This document shows positions 52,263-61,296 of a stretch of 64,000 bases of DNA, in pieces; the stretch's first letter is position 1, and each line of letters begins with the position of its first letter. The translations under genes and the position numbers were made by a program. Below the pieces are notes generated by a model. That model was given only the letters and a program-made list of their open reading frames with translations. It was not told the DNA's origin and made no database searches. Origin of the DNA: Verrucomicrobiales bacterium (lineage in GTDB: Bacteria; Verrucomicrobiota; Verrucomicrobiia; Verrucomicrobiales; DEV007); contig JARGNI010000002.1 in NCBI GenBank assembly GCA_029213195.1, forward strand, positions 186,001 to 250,000. The letters are read 5' to 3'.

Positions 52263-54530
52263 ATGAGCCATCCCTACAAGAACCTGTTCCTTCCCCTTTT
52301 CGCTATTTTCTTGTTCAGTTTCTCCAGCTCCGCCCATCCCCAGGAGCTTGAATTGGCCAGACTCGTTTTGAATGATGAAGCTCCCCTGGTCTTCTCGGAG
52401 CTCACCACCACGATCGTAGATGCGACGCCCTCAGTCAGTCCGACAAGAACGGTAGCCGATACCCCTGTCGTGATTCGCCAGACCACGACAATCGCCACCC
52501 GCACGACAGAAGAAGTCTCCGAGGTCCCGGTGACAGTCGGCATCATCGGAGAGAACGAAATTTTTCGTCTTGCCCCTCTCTCCTTCGATGACCTGACTCG
52601 CTTCGAACCCAATGTCGAATCTCTCGGAGGATCCCGATACCTGGCCGAGCAGGTGACGATTCGAGGCGAGGGAGGAAATGCCGTCACCGTGCGAATCGAT
52701 GGGGCACGGCAGAATTTCGTATCCGGGCACACCGGCCAGCGCTTCTTCGTGGAACCTGATTTCCTCAGTGGCGTCGAGATCCTGCGAGGAGCCGGATCTT
52801 TCCTCTACGGCAGTGGTTCTGCCGGGGTCATCAACCTCTCGACCCTGGATCCAGCAGATGTGCTGAACGAAGAAGGAAACTTCGGACTGCGTATCCGGAA
52901 CCAATATCACACCAACTCCGACGAGTGGGCCCATAGTATCGTCGGAGCAGTGGCGGGAGAAGGGGTCGAAGTCCTTCTCGCCACCTCCCAACGAGATGGT
53001 GACAACATCACATTGTCCGATGGCGTCGGACTCCCCTTCTCCGGAATCGAGCGAGAAAGCTCCATGGCAAAGATGATTCTCATCCCGAACTCGGAGCACC
53101 GGATCGAGCTCTCTTTCACCGACTACTCCAGTTTTGATGAAGGCGGAGCGAATCCACAGGTCACCGGTCTCTCGTCCACCAACGAATTTGTCGGACGGGA
53201 GGTCGACTACCAGCAGTTTGTCGCCAACTACCAGTATGCCCCGATCGACAACGACCTGATCCGCCTCAACGCCACCTTCTATCACAACGAAACCACCCAG
53301 GATCGAGGCTACACGGGTGCCTTCGTCGGAGGGAATACCGGACGCCGTAATACGCACTCCCTCGACGTGACAGGAATCGATTTCTCCAACAGCAGCCAGA
53401 TTCAGATCGGCAACCGCGAGCACGAAATCGTCTTTGGACTCGAGTATTTCTCGGAAAACCAGAATGGCGAAGAGACGCGAGCTCTCTTCTTCGTTCCCGG
53501 TGCCCCGGGAAACGCCAGCGGACGGCCAGATGCGGAAGCGGATCACTTCGCGCTCTTTCTCACCGATGAGGTCGACCTGACCGACGAACTGACCCTGTTT
53601 GCCGGACTGCGCTACGATACCGACAACACACTGCAAACCGCAGGAGGAGCGCTCAGCCAGAGCGACTCGGGGCTTTCTCCGAACATCGGCTTCGATCTCG
53701 ACCTGACCGAGAACCTTTCGCTACAGGGGCGGTATTCCCGCGCCTTCACCGAGCCGACCCTCAACGATCTCTACCAGAGTGGCTCCCATTTCGGCATCGT
53801 GCCGAACACCCCTTTCTTCGGCCCACAACCTCCCCCGGTCTTCTTCGGCCCGAACTACTACGAGGAATTCTTCCTTCCGAACCCGGGTCTTGTCGCAGAG
53901 ACGAGCGACAACTTCGAACTCGCCCTCTTCTTCGAAGACGAGGACTTTCACGGGGGCGCCGCCGTCGGACGCCTGACCGGCTTTTACAAGACAGGCAAGA
54001 ATACCTTCGACACGGAAATCGTCAATTCAGCCAACACTTTCCCTTTCGCCGGGTTCGCCGGACCGGGGACACTTACGCAGGACTTCCGACAAAGCGTGAA
54101 TCGGGCTGAAACCGAGATCTACGGGGTGGAATTCACTTTCGACTATGATGCCGATGTCTGGTTTGCTTCTCTCGCCGCCGGAGCGGTCCGGGGAATCGAT
54201 ACCTCGACCGGGAACAAGCTCAACGAAACCCCAGGTGACCAGGTATCGCTCACGCTGGGCTCCCGCCCCACCGAGAAGACCGAGTTGGGAATCTATGGCA
54301 TCTGGAACAGAGGAAGGACCGATCGAGTCGGTGCTGACTCCTTCACCGCGAACAATCAGCCTCCCAAGGGGTACGATATTTACGGCTTGTTCGCTTCGTT
54401 CGCGCCCACCGACAAGTGGACGCTCCGACTGGGAGTCGATAATCTCTTCGATCTCAACTACCAGAGGACTTCTCTCCTCCAGCCCGAACCGGGAAGAAAC
54501 GTGTTCTTCTCCTCGACTCTGTATTGGTAG
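52263..54530 (+). CDS. TonB-dependent outer-membrane receptor
   Basis: 755 residues, signal peptide MSHPYKNLFLPLFAIFLFSFSSSA. The plug domain spans ~90-210 (VTVGIIGENEIFRLAPLSFD, QVTIRGEGGNAVTVRIDGAR, VEILRGAGSFLYGSGSAGVI). The 22-stranded barrel follows and ends with an aromatic residue (NVFFSSTLYW), as outer-membrane assembly requires. The plug sequence and the GQRFFVEPDFLSGVEILRGA segment are like hemoglobin/transferrin-type receptors, so heme or another iron source is the best guess. Ligand identity is not provable here. A palindrome ends at its start codon, and an IS630 lies 218 bp upstream. Confidence 0.88.
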   Translation: MSHPYKNLFLPLFAIFLFSFSSSAHPQELELARLVLNDEAPLVFSELTTTIVDATPSVSPTRTVADTPVVIRQTTTIATRTTEEVSEVPVTVGIIGENEIFRLAPLSFDDLTRFEPNVESLGGSRYLAEQVTIRGEGGNAVTVRIDGARQNFVSGHTGQRFFVEPDFLSGVEILRGAGSFLYGSGSAGVINLSTLDPADVLNEEGNFGLRIRNQYHTNSDEWAHSIVGAVAGEGVEVLLATSQRDGDNITLSDGVGLPFSGIERESSMAKMILIPNSEHRIELSFTDYSSFDEGGANPQVTGLSSTNEFVGREVDYQQFVANYQYAPIDNDLIRLNATFYHNETTQDRGYTGAFVGGNTGRRNTHSLDVTGIDFSNSSQIQIGNREHEIVFGLEYFSENQNGEETRALFFVPGAPGNASGRPDAEADHFALFLTDEVDLTDELTLFAGLRYDTDNTLQTAGGALSQSDSGLSPNIGFDLDLTENLSLQGRYSRAFTEPTLNDLYQSGSHFGIVPNTPFFGPQPPPVFFGPNYYEEFFLPNPGLVAETSDNFELALFFEDEDFHGGAAVGRLTGFYKTGKNTFDTEIVNSANTFPFAGFAGPGTLTQDFRQSVNRAETEIYGVEFTFDYDADVWFASLAAGAVRGIDTSTGNKLNETPGDQVSLTLGSRPTEKTELGIYGIWNRGRTDRVGADSFTANNQPPKGYDIYGLFASFAPTDKWTLRLGVDNLFDLNYQRTSLLQPEPGRNVFFSSTLYW

Positions 54531-54596
54531 AATTCCGTTCTCGGGTCCCCAAAAGGCAGATACACCATCCTAAATTTGCTTCAAATCCCCTCTTGC

Positions 54597-54602
54597 TATA
54601 AT
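54597..54602 (+). promoter_or_regulatory. -10 box of the flippase gene
   Basis: TATAAT preceded by TGC, i.e. an extended -10 (TGCTATAAT). A weak -35 (TTGCTT) lies at 54576. It is 38 bp upstream of the TTG start at 54640. Confidence 0.6.
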
Positions 54603-54639
54603 TTCCATAACCTAGATATTTAGGAGAACGCAGTTTCTT

Positions 54640-56061
54640 TTGAATACCGAAGCCTCGAATACCGAAGCCAGCGCTCACCGTGATCGATCGATTCGACTTG
54701 CGGTGATCACCTCGCTCGTGTCCAAAGTCGGCACCATCGTGCTTCGCTTGGTGTCCATCCCCATCGCGATCCGGCTGCTCGGGATGGATCAATTTGGAGT
54801 CTACGCCGCGATCACCATGGCGGTCGGTCTGATCGATATGCTGCATGTCGGGATCGGGCCGGCCTTGACTCGAGAAATCTCGAAAGCTCTCGCCCGCGGA
54901 GATCGGGAGAGAGAACGAGCTGTCTTTGCCACGAGCATTCTGCTCAGCACGGGGCTGACTTTGCTTGCCCTATTCGGAGCTGCCTGCCTGCTCTATCACA
55001 TCCCGATTCCCACTCTTTTCGGGGAGGAGTTTGCTCCCCTCAGCGAGGTCATGTATCGCGCGGCCTGGCTTGGTCTCGCCATCATATCGATCGAGATGAT
55101 CTGTGTCACTTTCGAGATGGGCCGAGACGGCTACCAGGAGACTCGCTTCACCAATGCCTGGGGGGCCGCCGGGAACGTCCTCGGAGCTGTCGCGTTGATT
55201 GTGGGAATCCGCTACTTTCCCACCATCGAATTTCTTCTCATTGCCGTGAATGGCTCCATCGCTCTTGCCAAGCTTGGCAACACCTGCCATCTCCTGATCC
55301 AGCGGCCGTATCTGCTCCCCCGCGTTTCCCTCTTTCAGCGCCAGCTCGTTCCCCCACTCGTGAAGGACAGCCTTCGCTTCTCGGTCACCTATATTCTGGC
55401 GGCTGCGGTGGAATACAACCTCATGGCTTTCTGCATCGGACGGGTTGCCGGTCCCGAAGCGGTCGGGGTCTTCAACATCATGATCACGGTCCACTTCTCG
55501 CTCACGGGACTGGTAGCCATGATCACTCGTCCTTTCTGGCCCGCCCTCATGGATGCGTATGAAAGGAAGGACTCGCTCTGGTGTCGGGCAGCCACCCGCA
55601 AGTTGCGCCTCGGAGGCATGGGATTCGCCTTCCTCGCTGGTGCCGGAATGACTTTGGTCGGCCCCTGGGCCCTCCCTCTCTGGGCAGGAGAAGAACTCAC
55701 GTCCGTCAGTTCCAATTTCCAGATGGAGCATCTCGCACTCTTTGCCTTTTCGCTCTATTTCAGCCTCCACGTATGGAGGCATATCAATCAGACCATATGT
55801 CTCGGAGTCGGGCGGATCAATTCCGTCGTCATGATCGTAATCTGCGAGGCGGTTTTCCTCTTCTCGGTGACAGGCTATGCCCTCGTCCACTTCGGGTCTA
55901 TCGCGCCAATCTACCTGGCAATGGCGGGCGCGATCCTTCTCTTCACCAGTTGGATGTTTCCCCTGCTCTTTGCCCAGACTTTCCGGAACCTGGAGCAAGA
56001 ACCCGAGGAATCGCAGGGGTCGAGCCCTCCGTTGGTCGATGCATCCCGCCTGATGCCCTGA
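54640..56061 (+). CDS. Polysaccharide-type membrane flippase
   Basis: 473 residues, about 12 membrane helices. The start is TTG at 54640: AGGAG is 13 nt upstream and a promoter lies at 54597. The N-terminus holds a 15-bp tandem duplication (AATACCGAAGCCTCG/AATACCGAAGCCAGC), giving NTEASNTEAS. Helices and the motifs LVSKVGTIVLRLVSIPIAIR, LGMDQFGVYAAIT and GIGPALTREISKALARGDRE fit MATE/Wzx-type (oligosaccharide flippase) transporters that move lipid-linked sugars. There are no glycosyltransferase or polymerase genes next to it, so the cargo is unknown. It is convergent with the rluD-like gene, with a 20-bp gap. Confidence 0.83.
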   Translation: MNTEASNTEASAHRDRSIRLAVITSLVSKVGTIVLRLVSIPIAIRLLGMDQFGVYAAITMAVGLIDMLHVGIGPALTREISKALARGDRERERAVFATSILLSTGLTLLALFGAACLLYHIPIPTLFGEEFAPLSEVMYRAAWLGLAIISIEMICVTFEMGRDGYQETRFTNAWGAAGNVLGAVALIVGIRYFPTIEFLLIAVNGSIALAKLGNTCHLLIQRPYLLPRVSLFQRQLVPPLVKDSLRFSVTYILAAAVEYNLMAFCIGRVAGPEAVGVFNIMITVHFSLTGLVAMITRPFWPALMDAYERKDSLWCRAATRKLRLGGMGFAFLAGAGMTLVGPWALPLWAGEELTSVSSNFQMEHLALFAFSLYFSLHVWRHINQTICLGVGRINSVVMIVICEAVFLFSVTGYALVHFGSIAPIYLAMAGAILLFTSWMFPLLFAQTFRNLEQEPEESQGSSPPLVDASRLMP

Positions 56062-56081
56062 TTGCGGAAATATTGCAGGCC

Positions 56082-57071
56082 CTACCCCTCATGCTTCATC
56101 ACATCGGAACCGGGGCTCAAGCCATCCGAGGGTAGAAAGGGGCCAAATGCCGTTGGAATGGAGGCATCAAAGGACAATCGTCTCCCGTCTCTTGGGTGAT
56201 CCAGGGAAAGCCTCCAGGCATGAAGCATCAAGCGATCAACGTTCACTCGAGCCTTCTTGCGGGGAGCATAAATCGGGTCGCCGAGGATGGCGCAGCCCAG
56301 GACTTCTCGCAGATGCACCCGGATCTGGTGCGTACGTCCTGTATGGATCAAGCAAGCCAGGAGTGCCCAGTGTCCTTCGGGATCGCATTGGACAACTTCG
56401 TAGTCGGTGGCGGCTTCCTTTCCTGCGGGCTCCTCGACAACCGCCATCCGTTGTCGATGCACGGGGTGACGGCCGATTCGAGTTCGAATCTCGCCCTGCA
56501 AAGCGGAAGGCTGGCCATTCGTGACAGCAAGATATTCTTTCCTCGTCCGACGCTCGGAAAACTGTTCGACGAGGGACCGATACGCCACCTCGCTCTTGGC
56601 TGCGACGAGACATCCTGAGGTGTCTTTGTCCAATCGATGGACGATACCGGGACGATCTTCTCCAGCGAGTTCACAGAGCTTGCCTCCCGTATGATGAAGC
56701 AACGCGTTGACCAGGGTACCCGAATCATTTCCCGATCCGGGATGAACCACCATGCCGGGCGCCTTGTTGACGACAATGAGGTCCTCGTCCTCGAACAGAA
56801 CTTCAATTTCGATTTCCTCGGGCAATAGTATGGTCTCGGTAGGTTCGGGAATACAAATCTCGATCCGGTCCCCTGCAGCGATTGCGTGACGAGGTTTGAC
56901 CTTCTGCCCATTCAGAAGGATGTCTCCGTCCTTGATCCACCCCTGGAGAGAGGCTCGCGAGATTTCCCTCCCCAGCTTGGCGACAGATGAGGGCAGGAAG
57001 CGATCGAGGCGCCCTCCTGCGTCGGCCTCCGAGACAATAATCTCGATGGTATCTCCCTTTTTCCCTGCCAT
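56082..57071 (-). CDS. rluD: Large-ribosomal-subunit pseudouridine synthase, RluD type
   Basis: 329 residues. An S4 RNA-binding domain (ASLQGWIKDGDILLNGQKVK) precedes a RluA-family catalytic domain with the nucleophilic Asp in GIVHRLDKDTSGCLVAAKS, NKAPGMVVHPGSG, and the RTHQIRVHLREVLGCAILGD motif. It isomerises uridines in 23S rRNA (the RluD sites in helix 69), though RluC-type activity is a possible alternative. It is convergent with the flippase and divergent from the purine permease gene. Confidence 0.92.
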   Translation of the reverse strand: MAGKKGDTIEIIVSEADAGGRLDRFLPSSVAKLGREISRASLQGWIKDGDILLNGQKVKPRHAIAAGDRIEICIPEPTETILLPEEIEIEVLFEDEDLIVVNKAPGMVVHPGSGNDSGTLVNALLHHTGGKLCELAGEDRPGIVHRLDKDTSGCLVAAKSEVAYRSLVEQFSERRTRKEYLAVTNGQPSALQGEIRTRIGRHPVHRQRMAVVEEPAGKEAATDYEVVQCDPEGHWALLACLIHTGRTHQIRVHLREVLGCAILGDPIYAPRKKARVNVDRLMLHAWRLSLDHPRDGRRLSFDASIPTAFGPFLPSDGLSPGSDVMKHEG

Positions 57072-57194
57072 TCCCCCTTTCTCTACCTCAGTTTCGGAAG
57101 AGAACCAAACACGTTTCGAACTCGTCTGAATCGCCTTTCCCCTTGCGCTCCCTTTTTAGGGAACGCTAGTCTAGGATCCAAATCGAAAGAACTC

Positions 57195-58508
57195 ATGGTT
57201 TCCCTGGACAGAGAATCGACGACTCCGTGGCGCGAACTCCTTGCCGGAATCACCACTTTCGCCTCGATGGCCTACATCCTTGTCGTCAATCCCGACATGC
57301 TAGCCCTCACGGGAATGAATCACGCCGCACTGGTGACCGCTACCGCTCTCTCCGCAGCAGTCGGCTCGCTGCTCATGGCCTTTTCGACCAACTACCCGAT
57401 TGCTCTCGCTCCGGGAATGGGGCTCAACGCCTTCTTCACTTTCACCCTCTGCGGGCAGCTTGAACTCCCCTGGCAGGGAGCGCTATCCATGGTGTTCTGG
57501 TCTGGAATTCTCTTTCTCGTGCTCTCGCTGACCCGCTTTCGAGAGGAAATCCTTCATGCCATCCCATCTCCTCTACGTATTGGTATCCAGGCAGGCATCG
57601 GGCTATTCATCATCATGATCGGTCTCAAGAATCTTGGGCTGATCGATGACCCAAAGCCGGGATGGATGGCGCTCCGATTCCAATCCCCGGAGTCCTGGAT
57701 TCCCCTGGTGCTGGGCTTCGCCGGGCTCCTCCTCGCCCTTGTTCTTTTTCGATTACGAATCGCTGGCGCCCTCCTCCTCACCATCATCCTCGTGACCCTG
57801 GCTGGGGCCTGGATCTCCATCGACGGGGCCGCCATAACGAAGAAACCGGAGAGCATCGTCGCAATGCCTCCCTCTCTCGCTCCCATCGGCTGGCAGATCG
57901 ACTGGCTCTATCCCTTCCGACACTGGGAAACCGTCTGGATCGCCTTTGCCACGCTCCTCTTCGTCGACCTCTTCGACAGTATCGGGACCCTCATCGGAGT
58001 CGGGCGGCAGGCAAATCTGAACGATGAATCAGGCGAGTTGCCGCGCTTGAAGCAGGCGTTGGCTTCCGATGCCGCCGCAACAGCCATTGGGGCCTGTCTC
58101 GGCTCCTCGACAACCACCGCCTACATCGAGTCTGCGACGGGAGTTCGAGCCGGAGGAAGAACCGGCTGGACGGCAATCACGGTGGCCGCTTGTTTTCTCC
58201 TCGCCCTCTTTTTCTACCCTCTCATCGCCGTCGCTCCGGGGGCGGCCGTCGTTCCCGCACTGCTCCTCGTTGGCGGACTCATGATGAAAAGCCTGGTAGA
58301 CTTGAAGAAGGAAGACTGGCAGTCCCAGATCGGGGCTCTCACCATCGTTCTGGCCATCCCTCTGAAATTTCAAATCGCGGAAGGAATCGCGACCGGACTG
58401 GTCGTCTACACCGTCCTCATGATTGCATCTCGTCGAGCCAGGGAGCTCCACTGGATCCTCCTCACTCTGAGCCTCCTCTTTGCCCTGCATCTCGCCTTCG
58501 CGAGGTAG
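57195..58508 (+). CDS. NCS2-family purine permease, AzgA type
   Basis: 437 residues, about 12 membrane helices. The N-terminal signature TTPWRELLAGITTFASMAYI and NYPIALAPGMGLNAFFTFTL, with FVDLFDSIGTLIGVGRQANL and GACLGSSTTTAYIESATGVR, matches the AzgA/guanine-hypoxanthine group of nucleobase:cation symporters. It imports adenine, guanine or hypoxanthine across the inner membrane. It is convergent with the SGNH gene, 15 bp apart. Confidence 0.92.
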   Translation: MVSLDRESTTPWRELLAGITTFASMAYILVVNPDMLALTGMNHAALVTATALSAAVGSLLMAFSTNYPIALAPGMGLNAFFTFTLCGQLELPWQGALSMVFWSGILFLVLSLTRFREEILHAIPSPLRIGIQAGIGLFIIMIGLKNLGLIDDPKPGWMALRFQSPESWIPLVLGFAGLLLALVLFRLRIAGALLLTIILVTLAGAWISIDGAAITKKPESIVAMPPSLAPIGWQIDWLYPFRHWETVWIAFATLLFVDLFDSIGTLIGVGRQANLNDESGELPRLKQALASDAAATAIGACLGSSTTTAYIESATGVRAGGRTGWTAITVAACFLLALFFYPLIAVAPGAAVVPALLLVGGLMMKSLVDLKKEDWQSQIGALTIVLAIPLKFQIAEGIATGLVVYTVLMIASRRARELHWILLTLSLLFALHLAFAR

Positions 58509-58523
58509 CAAGCGAAGGACAAA

Positions 58524-59666
58524 TCACTCGAGTTTTGGAGTGTAGATCGGCAGTTCGAAGTTCGGACGCAGACCGTCCACCATCTGCCAGGTCGAAAGCG
58601 TCTTGTACTTCGACAAAGGAACCACGACCATGGAAATCTGAGACCCGATTTCCCGTTTTGCAGCACTGGTATATTTTCGCCCAAAAACAATCCCATGAGC
58701 AATCCGAACTCGGTCGAAAGGGTAATTTCCTCGAAGATCTTTGACCACTTCGTATTCGTAAACGCCAAGGGCATTGGCATAGTCGAGATCCGCAAGATTC
58801 TTCAACTCAGACTTCTCGACCAACTTCAACAAGAGAGCCAATTCCTGTTCCTGTTTCCCAGAAGCGACATTGCTGCTTTTCTTCAAAAGAGAGGAATTGG
58901 GGGCTGCCTTCGGCGTCTCGATGGGAAGAGCCTGGACAAGAGTTTCCGTATTACCGGTCGAGGCAACCTGCATGAACTCCCGGAAGTGGGTGGAGACTTT
59001 CTCGGCCCATCCCCTCGCCTCGGTCGGTCCATAATGAATCCCGTCCGTTGCCGGGTAGGGATCGACAAACTTGGTCACTTTCTGACTCTCGAAGACCTTT
59101 CCTTTGTATTTGTGGACGACGGTCTTCATGATGGTCGCCAATTCCTCCTGGAGTGACCTGGGATAGCGTTTTTCGTGCGAGTGCGGCGGCAACACTCAAT
59201 AAGAGGTCGCGCCCGCTTGGGCAATGCTGTAGCACATCTGCTCAATCAAGGAAGTCACCTCGGCCACGTTGTCTTCCTTCGCCCTTCGCTTCGAACGAAG
59301 CGTCGCATACAAATTGATCCCGGTCTGGACCACGACCACCTGGGGCTGATGAGTCTCGAGTAGATCCTCGATTTTCGGCACTGCTCGCACATAGCCGACT
59401 CGTCGCTCGATCGACGGAGACTTTTCCCAGAACCCGATCGTGCAGGGAAGCGACTGGTAATTCTTCAGCCAATAGTAAGGACTTGCCCCACCCGCCACCA
59501 CGGTGTGGACCTCGAAGCCAGAAGACCGAAGCGACTGATCAAATGTTTTCCCGAAGGCACCGATACTGAGCGAGTCTCCCAAGTAGAGAACCCTCGATGA
59601 CTTCGAGTATCCCACTGTTGGGAGAAGAAACAGGGCCGCCAAGGCCAAGGCAAAATACCGGTTCAT
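58524..59666 (-). pseudogene. SGNH/GDSL hydrolase interrupted by an in-frame TGA
   Basis: The reading frame is continuous over 1143 bp but has one in-frame TGA at 59196-59198. The first part (156 residues, from ATG 59666) has a signal peptide (MNRYFALALAALFLLPTVGYS), the SGNH block I GDSLSIG, the Gly block AGGASP and the Gly-Asn block VVVVQTGINLY, then ends ...GATSY. The second part continues in the same frame with LPPHSHEKRYP and contains the Asp-His of block V (DPYPATDGIHYGPTEARGWA), followed by a ~120-residue extension. In relatives the residue before such PP sequences is usually an aromatic, so a Trp (TGG) to stop (TGA) change is the simplest reading. Other genes here end normally in TGA, so TGA is not reassigned. 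A sequencing error is not excluded. Confidence 0.8.
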
Positions 59667-59764
59667 AGCAAACTTTTACCACGATTCCTGATCAACGAAA
59701 CTGAATACAATTTTGATATTTTTTGCAAAAATTTTGTCTCATTTTTGCGAAAGCGACATTCTCG

Positions 59765-60472
59765 TCACAAATCGAGTCCGGCCGCACAGAGCTTCTGAAA
59801 ATCCTCCCACTCCAATTTGAGATCCGAATCGGCCTCCTCGATGGTTCGCATCGTCACCACAGCAATCTGCTCTCTCGCTGCGCTGAGGGAGCGACTGACA
59901 CGAGTCTGGTCGCAACGCCACATGCGTGCGATGACGGTTTGGCTGATCCCATGAAGATAGGAAAGTTTCAGCATCAGCAAAACATCAGGGTCGAGAGAAT
60001 CGAAGGCGGCCTTGATTGCCCGGCCCATAAGCTCCGACAGGTCATCATCGAGAAGTTTCTCTCCTGGATCGTCCCCCTTGACTCGATCAAATCGGTCGCC
60101 TGCTCGATCATCTTCCTCCTCATAGGACGGGAGCTCCCCTTTGAATTTGTCACGACGTTTCAAATCGAGCCATCGATTCCAGGTGATTCGGATCATCCAG
60201 GTCGAAAGCGAGGACCGGCCCTCGAACTTCTCCAGGAGTGGTCTCGTTTGCCCTTTTTTCCCCGCTCCGAAACACTCGGCGATCACATCCGCAACGAGAT
60301 CCTGAGCCTGCACCCGGTCGACTCCCCGAGACATCATGACCCGTTCCAACATGGGCTGATACTCGGTCTGGAATGCGAGGACCGCATCCTCGTCACCATT
60401 GACGGCCCGATCCACGAGATCGAGATCTTCCGCGTGCTTGAGAGGTTTTACTTCCGTGGAGGGATCACTCAT
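59765..60472 (-). CDS. ECF-type RNA polymerase sigma factor
   Basis: 235 residues. Sigma region 2 is in DRAVNGDEDAVLAFQTEYQP, ARDLVADVIAECFGAG-like sequence and RSSLSTWMIRITWNRWLDLK. Region 4 is in IKAAFDSLDPDVLLMLKLSY, then LHGISQTVIARMWRCDQTRV, a helix-turn-helix. An acidic linker (EEEDDRAGDRFDRVKGDDPG) joins them, longer than in most ECF factors. No anti-sigma gene is adjacent; the ABC ATPase lies just upstream on the same strand. The regulon is unknown. Confidence 0.88.
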   Translation of the reverse strand: MSDPSTEVKPLKHAEDLDLVDRAVNGDEDAVLAFQTEYQPMLERVMMSRGVDRVQAQDLVADVIAECFGAGKKGQTRPLLEKFEGRSSLSTWMIRITWNRWLDLKRRDKFKGELPSYEEEDDRAGDRFDRVKGDDPGEKLLDDDLSELMGRAIKAAFDSLDPDVLLMLKLSYLHGISQTVIARMWRCDQTRVSRSLSAAREQIAVVTMRTIEEADSDLKLEWEDFQKLCAAGLDL

Positions 60473-60532
60473 CTGTCTTTCCTACTACGCTCCAACCCCT
60501 GACAGTGCTAGAAGAAAATCACGATCAAGAAT

Positions 60533-61231
60533 TCAGGACGTTGTAACTTCGACACGCACATCCTCGATGACCGCACCGTCCTGAAGATGCACTTTACGAT
60601 CCACCCGATCGAGGAGCCGGTCATCGTGGGTCGAGAAGAGAAACGCAGCTCCTCTCTGGTGATTGATCTTTCTCATCAGGTCGATGATGATATTTGCGTT
60701 TCTCGTGTCAAGATTGGCCGTCGGCTCGTCGGCAAGTACGAGCAAAGGGTCTGTGACCAAAGCCCGGGCGATCGCGACCCGCTGTTGCTGCCCCCCGGAC
60801 ATTTTCTGGGGGCGGTGGTCAAGACGGTCGCCCAGTTCCACCTCCTCGAGAAGGGCGGCTGCTTTCTCGCTCGCTTCGCGTTTCGGGTGACCCAGGATTT
60901 GGAGCGGCAACATCACGTTTTCCAACGCCGTCAAAACTGGAATCAGATTGAAATTCTGAAACACGAAACCAATGGCCGTATTGCGAAGCTCGCTCCGTTC
61001 CGAATCTGTCAAACCAGCGGCTGCGTTTCCGTTAACGAGGATCTCCCCCTCAGTCGGGGCGTCGAGCAAACCGATCAGGTTGCAGAGGGTCGATTTCCCC
61101 GATCCGGAGGGCCCCCATACGGCGATAAACTCCCGCTCGGCGATCTCCAAATCGACGCCCTTGAGGGCCTGGACCTCCGTGTCGCCAAAATGGTAAGACT
61201 TTCGAAGCTTATGCGTTTCAACGATTTTCAT
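60533..61231 (-). CDS. ABC transporter ATP-binding protein (LolD/MacB-like)
   Basis: 232 residues from the ATG at 61229-61231; GGGA lies ~7 nt upstream, and a start at 61243 is possible. Walker A is [17 protein letters not shown], the Q-loop is in [19 protein letters not shown], the signature is [16 protein letters not shown], Walker B is [16 protein letters not shown] and the switch His is in FSTHDDRL. The sequence fits the lipoprotein-release/macrolide exporter group. No permease gene is near, so the partner is elsewhere. The ECF sigma gene follows after 60 bp. Confidence 0.92.
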   Translation of the reverse strand: MKIVETHKLRKSYHFGDTEVQALKGVDLEIAEREFIAVWGPSGSGKSTLCNLIGLLDAPTEGEILVNGNAAAGLTDSERSELRNTAIGFVFQNFNLIPVLTALENVMLPLQILGHPKREASEKAAALLEEVELGDRLDHRPQKMSGGQQQRVAIARALVTDPLLVLADEPTANLDTRNANIIIDLMRKINHQRGAAFLFSTHDDRLLDRVDRKVHLQDGAVIEDVRVEVTTS

Positions 61232-61296
61232 ACTGTTTCCCAAGCATTAGCACTTGCAGTCTAGTCACCTAGTCGCATTTTGCACGGGGTAAAATC

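Noticed and set aside
59196-59198. Selenocysteine or TGA reassigned as Trp
   Set aside because: Many genes here end in TGA (for example menA, menF and the small protein gene), and the disrupted residue is not one where selenocysteine occurs in SGNH enzymes. I also saw no SECIS-like element.
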